In this document: positions 58,801 through 64,000 of the stretch, in pieces
How the letters are laid out: each line of letters opens with the position of its first letter
Position numbering within the stretch: position 1 is the first letter of the stretch
NCBI GenBank assembly: GCA_028583405.1
Contig: CM053247.1
Location: 5,724,058-5,788,057, forward strand
DNA: 64,000 nt
Source: Pogonophryne albipinna
Lineage: Eukaryota > Chordata > Actinopteri > Perciformes > Artedidraconidae
Reading direction: 5' to 3'
Notes under the pieces: generated by a model
The model's database searches: none
What the model was told of the DNA's origin: nothing
Seen by the model: only the letters and a program-made list of their open reading frames with translations
Position numbers and translations under genes: made by a program

Positions 58801-61800
58801 TCAGCTTTAATCGGATATCTTGTATGTGCAGCTACGATAAGTAATAAGGGTACTTTTATCTTGAGTTCTGTGCCAAAGTCCGTTAGCATTTTTCGCTCAG
58901 GGGTCATTTAGATGCTTCTTATGAGACTTGTGTTTTGTTTTGGTAAAAATGGTTTGTATCGTCAGTTAGCTGAGATTATTTCCGTTAATGTGGTATAACA
59001 CATTAATAGGTTCTTAAAAATTAAGATCTCCTGAGACAGTGTCGTGAAAAAAAAAGTAAAGTACCCGCCAGGACCTTGGGGCTTAACAGGTTTAAAAAAG
59101 AGCAATATATATCGCAGGGGAACAAAAAACCACAATGTCAGTTTTTTTCAATATCGTGCAGCCCTAGTTTGCACCCGTAAATAATATCTAATTAGTACAC
59201 AAACATATAAGAACAATTGTGGCGTACATAATTCCTTTGGCTGCCACTACCACATTACCTCCCTGCGAACAGCCCGCCGCAGTTATAGCTCCGAAGACCT
59301 ATAGCTCTCCCGGCTGGAGGTCTGTCCAACCCGTTAGCATGATTAGCAGGTGTATGTTTTAGCTTAGCTCGTTAAACAGCGAATTAGCCGCGGTTGGTAG
59401 AGCTATGGCTCCGGCAGTCGGTAGACCTACCGACCAGAGCTATAACGGCCACCGGAGCCATAGCTCTACCGACTGCTGGAGCCATAGCTCTACCAACCGC
59501 GGCTAATTCGCTGTTTAACGAGCTAAGCTAGACAAATACACCTGCTAATCAATGCTAACGGGTTGGATGATCCTGCGGTCCTGTGTCCTGCATCGCGAGC
59601 CCTGGATCTTGAGTCGTGGCTGTGGTCATGGATCATAGGTCCTGGATGGATATCCTCGTGGATTCATCTTCCTATTATACACACATGCATTTCCAAACAT
59701 TTGGACTACCTATGTTGCAAATGTATTATCATTTCAATTTACACACGGCATCTATTGCACGTCTGTCCGTCCTGGGAGAGGGTTCCCTCCTCTGTTGCTC
59801 TCCCTGAGGTTTCTCCCATTTTTCCCTTTAAAACTGTGGGTTTTCTTCGGAAGTTTTTCCTTGTACGATGTGAGGGTCTAAGGACAGAGGGTGTCGTATT
59901 GTCATACTGATATTTTGTACAAACTGTGAAGTCCACTGAGACAAATGTAACATTTGTGATATTGGGCTATATAAATAAACATTGATTGATTGATTGACAT
60001 ATTTATATATAAAATATTACAATTATACTCACCGAAAAAAGTGCAAAAGAGACTTCTTGGAATGTCGGTTAGTACAATCAACCACACAACAAGACATTTT
60101 AATTGTCTTATACTTAACAAAAGACACGAAATCCACGGACACGTCCGTTGGGTCAAGTTAGGTAAATACAACTAGCAAAGCCTAGCCTATGAGCCTACAG
60201 AGCTGACAAATTGCTGTTAGCCGACAGTGAGGCTTGTACCTGTCACTCAAAGTGACCACACCCTAATTTATGCATAACTTTAAGACTGAATATTAATTAA
60301 ACAGATGAGTTGAGAAACAATTCACTCCAGGATCCATAGACAGGAAGGGGGAATCTAACTATACTGAGAATAAAATGTTTTGAAACCACGATGTAAACAT
60401 GTTTATTTCTGCTGTAAAGTTGGGCATTTTAACATTGGGGTCTATGGAAATTACTCCCTTCTGCAGACTGCTCCTACTGGCCACTAGATGAACTGCAGTT
60501 TGAGGCACTTCCTGATTCGCATCCCGGAAGTGGCCTAGAGTTTGCCGCTTGGTTAAAACTTGTCTTGATTATTGTTTAATGCTAAATGGTTTCATAGTAT
60601 GTGTAAACAGGTCAAATGTCCTGCTTCCTGCAGTAAACCGTGAACTGAGTGAATCTGTTGTCATGCTGTGCCTGTACCTTGGTTACTTTGGGGGTATCTG
60701 ACGCTTCAGACTCAAAGTCGGGGTCGTCCATGATGAAGGAGAGCATCTGATGGGCTGCAGGAGCCTCTGGGTCCGTATCGGAGTCTTCGGCTCTGGGGGA
60801 GCTGCCTTTCTTCTTGGCCTGCTGCCGTGGCAACTGCTCTGCTGCCGGAGTGAGAGTGAGGGAGATGGCCTCTGGAGCTTTGGATGCCACCTTGAGTTTA
60901 GGGATGTGGATCACAGGCCTGAAACAGGGGGAAATGAATATTTGTTTAAAAAAAAAAAAATGTAATTTGTTTACATTCTCTATTTCACTTATTTGTTCAT
61001 GTTGTTCACTGACTTCCACTAGAGATTTTACATTTTAGGGCTGAGTGTCCATATGGAGTTTTAATTCATATGGATAAATGGAACACGAAAAAGAGCTGCA
61101 TTAGTGTCTTTTTTAAATTGACATACAACAGGAAGTCAACAGCCTTCTCGGCTACATCTTAAGTGACTCACAGCTCAGGTCATGTATTTGCATTGTAACT
61201 AATCTAGTCAAATTTCTCCAGTAAATTGTGATGCGGAGTCACATAAAGTGGGCACAATGAAGCCGCAAAGAATGAAACAGCAGAGATGCATTCAGGTGGA
61301 ACACGTGACTATGTGTTCCTCATATGAGAAGTGGAGGGAGCTTTTTAAATAAGAAGCAGCAAGTCTCTCCAGCACCAACTTTTGACTAGGTGAAAGGGTT
61401 GCCGTCTTAATTTCATCCCTGATACTGTGAACGTCATTCTGAATGTTCCCTTAGGTGAAACACAGATCTTAAAAGGACACCTATCATGCTATATTTAAAT
61501 GATATATTGTAGGACCATACCTATATAAGGTATATGTATACGTTTCTGTTTTCAAAATACCAAACAGATCATGCATTTTAGCCATGCCGCATTTCGCTCT
61601 ATTTTCTGCTCTCCAGCGCTGTTTTTGCAGGGGCTGATTCTGTGAGCTGCAGCTGACCACGCCCCCCTGCAGGAGAGGGGAGCGTGCTCTGATCAAGTCA
61701 GAAGAGGGGGAGAAAAATAGATCTCGTCCTCCGTGTTTTATTATATTATTATATAGAGTCGTTATTCATTTGTTTTAAAGCTCAATAAATAACAAAGAAG

Positions 61801-63733
61801 ACCTTTGACCGGCACTTTTCTAATTTTGTCCAGAAGATTTCAACTTTAACGGACATCTTGACCGGCGAAAGAAAACCTAACTGAAACTCTGCAGCATGGT
61901 CCCCTCGTCCCTTGGAAGAGGCGGAGAGGTGGGTGTTTGTCATCTGCTGGTGGACTAACCGGAGAGAATTACAGTGCTTGCCTCAACGGGGAGGGAGAAA
62001 AAGAGCCACAGTGGAGAATAAACAGAAGGGCAACCATGGCAACCATGCACGGGAAGTCTTCTTCGCTGCTTTTGTGGCAGACTACAGCGCCACTTACAGG
62101 CCTGGCATATGTACTACAGCGTCTCCAGCGCTTTCGAGCAGCAATGGCCGGCCGTGGCCCAACCTCTCATTCCCCTGATAGGTGGAGAATTGACCAATAG
62201 CCGTAGCGCCACCGTCCTGACGTCAGGACAGTGTTCAAATCTGGATCAGTCTGTATCAGATCCGTTGCAGCCCCTTTTTTAGAGATTTGGGTATGGAGAA
62301 AAATAGAGAGGGTTGCGTTTTCTGACACTTGGTGAGTTCCCTGGAACACCGGGGACACATATTCATGTATAAAAGACGTACAAGAGTGCATTTCGCATGA
62401 TAGGTCACCTTTAAAGTAAGAGTAACGATCTGCACTAAAATAAAAAAAATATATATTTGCGGGTAGACTGATATTTACAGACGTGAAAATATCTTCCAGC
62501 TGTGATTGGTTGCTCTTCGTCAGATCACAAGCGATTAGTGCTGCTTCGTTCAAACAGTTGAACTACTTTTAATTGTGGTTGCACTGGGCACTTGACAGTC
62601 CCTAAACAACTATTGATGTTATAGAGTTATTTAGTACATCAACTAATGCATATGTTGTTCTTTTCTGCAATGTATTATCCGTCTAAATGGTAGGAATTAA
62701 TTATATACATAACATAATCTGTTGCTTCATATGTATTCTTTGTCCCTACTGTGACATGTCTCCATGCATAATGTTCAAAAAGCTCTTTATTGTTCTCATA
62801 CTGCCTGTGCTGCAGCACCTCATTTCACCTTCTGTCTGAAACCAGAGCCCAGCCTGCTCTGATTGGTTAGCTGGCCGACTCTGTTGTGATTGGTCAACTG
62901 CTTAGAGATGTCCCGCCCCATTATGTACAATATGTTGGTCGCTAGCCGATAGTTACATAGTGATGTCATTTTGTTAGGGAAGTAAACAAAGGAGTCCAAT
63001 GGAGGCCAGTGTTTCCCCTACCATTGTCTTGGAGGGGCGCTGCGCCCCGCCAACGGAGCCCCGCGCCCCCCTGAAATTCAAGGTGTTTAAAAAAATAAAT
63101 ATATATATAGCACTAAATTGCAACTAATCTATAACTACTGTCACTTTTCACATTGAACATGTGCTCTTTTTTTAAATAAACTAAACGCTTTCATTTTAAG
63201 TTGAGAGTTTAGTGTTTTTGACCCTAAGAAACACTGATGCATTAACCAATAACAATAATCCACAGCTCCTCTCTCTGCTCCAGAGGATTTAAAAAATATA
63301 TATCCCCCCCCCCCCCACTCAGGCAGCACCGCCCCAAAGCAGTAAACCTAGGGGAAACACTGGAGGCGTTTCAGGGAGGGTGTGGGAGAGAAACTCCCTT
63401 TGAAGGGAACACAGGGATATTAGTCCATTTACATGCACAACAATAGTAATCCGCAGGTTGGTTAACTTTAATTAAGGCTTCCTCTGACAGACCTTCACTA
63501 ACACAACATAGTGTACGTCAGTGTGATCCTGAGAAAGGACTTACGCTTTGAGCTCAGACTCACTGTCCAAGTCTTGGTCCTGTGTGACGGGGGGGGCTTC
63601 CTCGTCGCTGGTCAGAGCAACGTCTTTCCTGAGGGGCAGGCTCTTAGGCTGGGGGAGGCTGGGCTCAGTGTCGTCAGGGTCCAGCTCATCCTGGAAAGCA
63701 GACACCATGGGGTTCCCTCTGCCTTCACCATCA
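55810..63733 (-). CDS. rabl6: RABL6 (Rab-like protein 6), C-terminal five exons, partial
   Basis: RABL6 (RBEL1/Parf) is an atypical Rab-like GTPase whose long C-terminal tail is unstructured and nuclear-targeting. Only that tail is here; the GTPase half lies off the right edge. Exons: 63545-63733, 60678-60918, 56805-56991, 56079-56137, 55810-56001 (868 nt, stop TAG at 55812-55810). Diagnostic stretches match human RABL6 in order: GRGNPMVSAFQDELDPDD, ALTSDEEAP, AHQMLSFIMDDPDFESE, DIFPVRDELLSDLSDDD, DTDLFGLGFQEEAP, KESSEEQE, a long Lys-rich block, DDLEDFLGGGAAS and a terminal DYEEL. Junctions are in frame; the intron between 56805 and 56137 uses a GC donor. The first visible codon is split with the missing upstream exon. 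Confidence 0.93.
57540..57912. mobile_element. MITE with CCATAGACTGTATA ends
   Basis: Left end ACCATAGACTGTATATA; right end TATACAGTCTATGGT. About 373 bp, internally non-coding. It directly abuts the left end of the hAT-related element D. A lone end of the same family (CATAGACTGTATGTATAAAT) occurs at about 39279. Confidence 0.8.
57914..59165. mobile_element. hAT-ended foldback element D (relative of C)
   Basis: Reverse-complement relative of 27919-29440: it shares GGCGATAACCGCG, CCGCAGGGACGTGCGG, the inverted interior arms (58180-58400 and 58490-58700) and the inner GGGGCTTAACAGG near the right. Right end ATCGTGCAGCCCTA is intact. The left TAGGGCTG end is missing and replaced by the neighbouring MITE end, so no TSD can be read. 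Confidence 0.8.
59331..59568. repeat. Long hairpin with about 100-bp arms
   Basis: Left arm CCAACCCGTTAGCAT...GTTAAACAGCGAATTAGCCG...; the right arm is the inverse with a handful of changes, ending CTAACGGGTTGG. Short spacer of about 25 nt. The motif GAGCCATAGCTCTACCGACT also repeats in tandem at the centre. Confidence 0.85.
59569..59998 (+). mobile_element. 3' tail of a LINE/SINE-type retroposon
   Basis: Ends with a short (TTGA)n tract after GGGCTATATAAATAAACA. Upstream is GGGAGAGGGTTCCCTCCTCT and CTCCCTGAGGTTTCTCCC, a 3' terminal sequence I know as abundant in teleosts. A 5'-truncated retroposon copy is the likely reading; no reverse transcriptase is present. Confidence 0.6.
61471..62413. 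mobile_element. Element with AAAGGACACCTATCATGC ends
   Basis: Left end AAAGGACACCTATCATGC; right end GCATGATAGGTCACCTTT. About 940 bp in a rabl6 intron. The reading frames inside show no transposase. This end pair is a common teleost repeat. Confidence 0.75.
62820..63430. repeat. Teleost interspersed repeat, copy 2, with insertion
   Basis: Same ordered motifs as 5370-5640, interrupted at 63007-63362 by a hAT-like MITE. Removal of the insert brings the GAGATGTCC and GGGAGAGAAACTCCCT portions close together, as in copy 1. Confidence 0.65.
63007..63362. mobile_element. 356-bp hAT-like MITE, CAGTGTTTCCCCTA ends
   Basis: Ends CAGTGTTTCCCCTA and TAGGGGAAACACTG are exact inverses. GAGGC directly precedes and directly follows, but an 8-bp TSD is not clear. 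Internal C-rich run at 63304-63316. Confidence 0.7.
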
Positions 63734-64000
63734 CTGGGACAGGAAATCACTTTTATACCTCCACTCAGTGACAGCCTCTGCTATTGTAAAGCACCAGAGC
63801 CTCAGTGACAGCCGATGCACACACACACCTCTCTCCTGCACTATTTCAAAAAGTCATCAAAATTCAAAGTATAGTGTGTTAAAAAATGTAAAACAAAAGT
63901 TATACTATAGTATATCGAAAAAGTATTGATATACATATAAGTCATCAAAAACATAGTACAGAATGTTTTTTTTAAAAGTGATTGAAAAGTCATAGCATAG

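Noticed and set aside
56805..60918. Identification of the Lys-rich protein as an AP-3 delta or generic nuclear protein
   Set aside because: The ordered motifs GNPMV, QMLSF-MDDPDFESE, FPVRD, DLFGLG and the DYEEL end match RABL6 specifically.

Overview
The window is nuclear DNA of a ray-finned fish, probably a percomorph teleost; the species cannot be fixed from sequence alone. The evidence is three vertebrate genes with spliced exons that read as close orthologues of human proteins, very long (CA)n microsatellites, and many teleost-style DNA transposons in introns and spacers. There is no prokaryotic content.

All three genes lie on the minus strand, so they read right to left. (1) rabl6, 3' part only: five terminal coding exons between 63733 and 55810; the GTPase-like N-terminal half lies beyond the right edge. 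(2) imp4, complete: nine coding exons from 49062 to 43721, 291 codons, Brix-domain subunit of the U3 snoRNP. (3) zfr, complete: twenty coding exons from 43039 to 6473, about 1062 codons, three dsRNA-binding zinc fingers and a DZF domain. zfr starts 682 bp downstream of the imp4 stop. I joined the exons by hand on GT-AG (one GC-AG) boundaries, and every junction keeps the frame.

Most of the rest is mobile DNA. Elements supported by target-site duplications (TSDs) are: a hAT relic with BED and hATC remnants (3004-4240); a hAT foldback element in zfr intron 7 (27919-29440) with a relative in a rabl6 intron (57914-59165); a 616-bp hAT element with a BED exon (32427-33042); a 503-bp hAT element (21156-21658); a 377-bp Harbinger-like MITE (13240-13616); and a 2.23-kb element with CA-rich subterminal arrays and a small ORF (51329-53561). 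zfr intron 13 holds a nest in which an old repeat (12633-18102) was split by two copies of a GCGTTCACACC foldback element and a 3.2-kb tandem block. One of those foldback copies was itself hit by the 377-bp MITE.

The best candidates for something undescribed are the 2.23-kb element at 51329-53561 and the nested structure in intron 13. The conserved genes look intact and ordinary apart from some gene-structure details: a GC-AG intron in rabl6, an imp4 stop codon overlapped by an AATAAA, an imp4 first coding exon that is only the ATG, and a 37-nt first coding exon in zfr.
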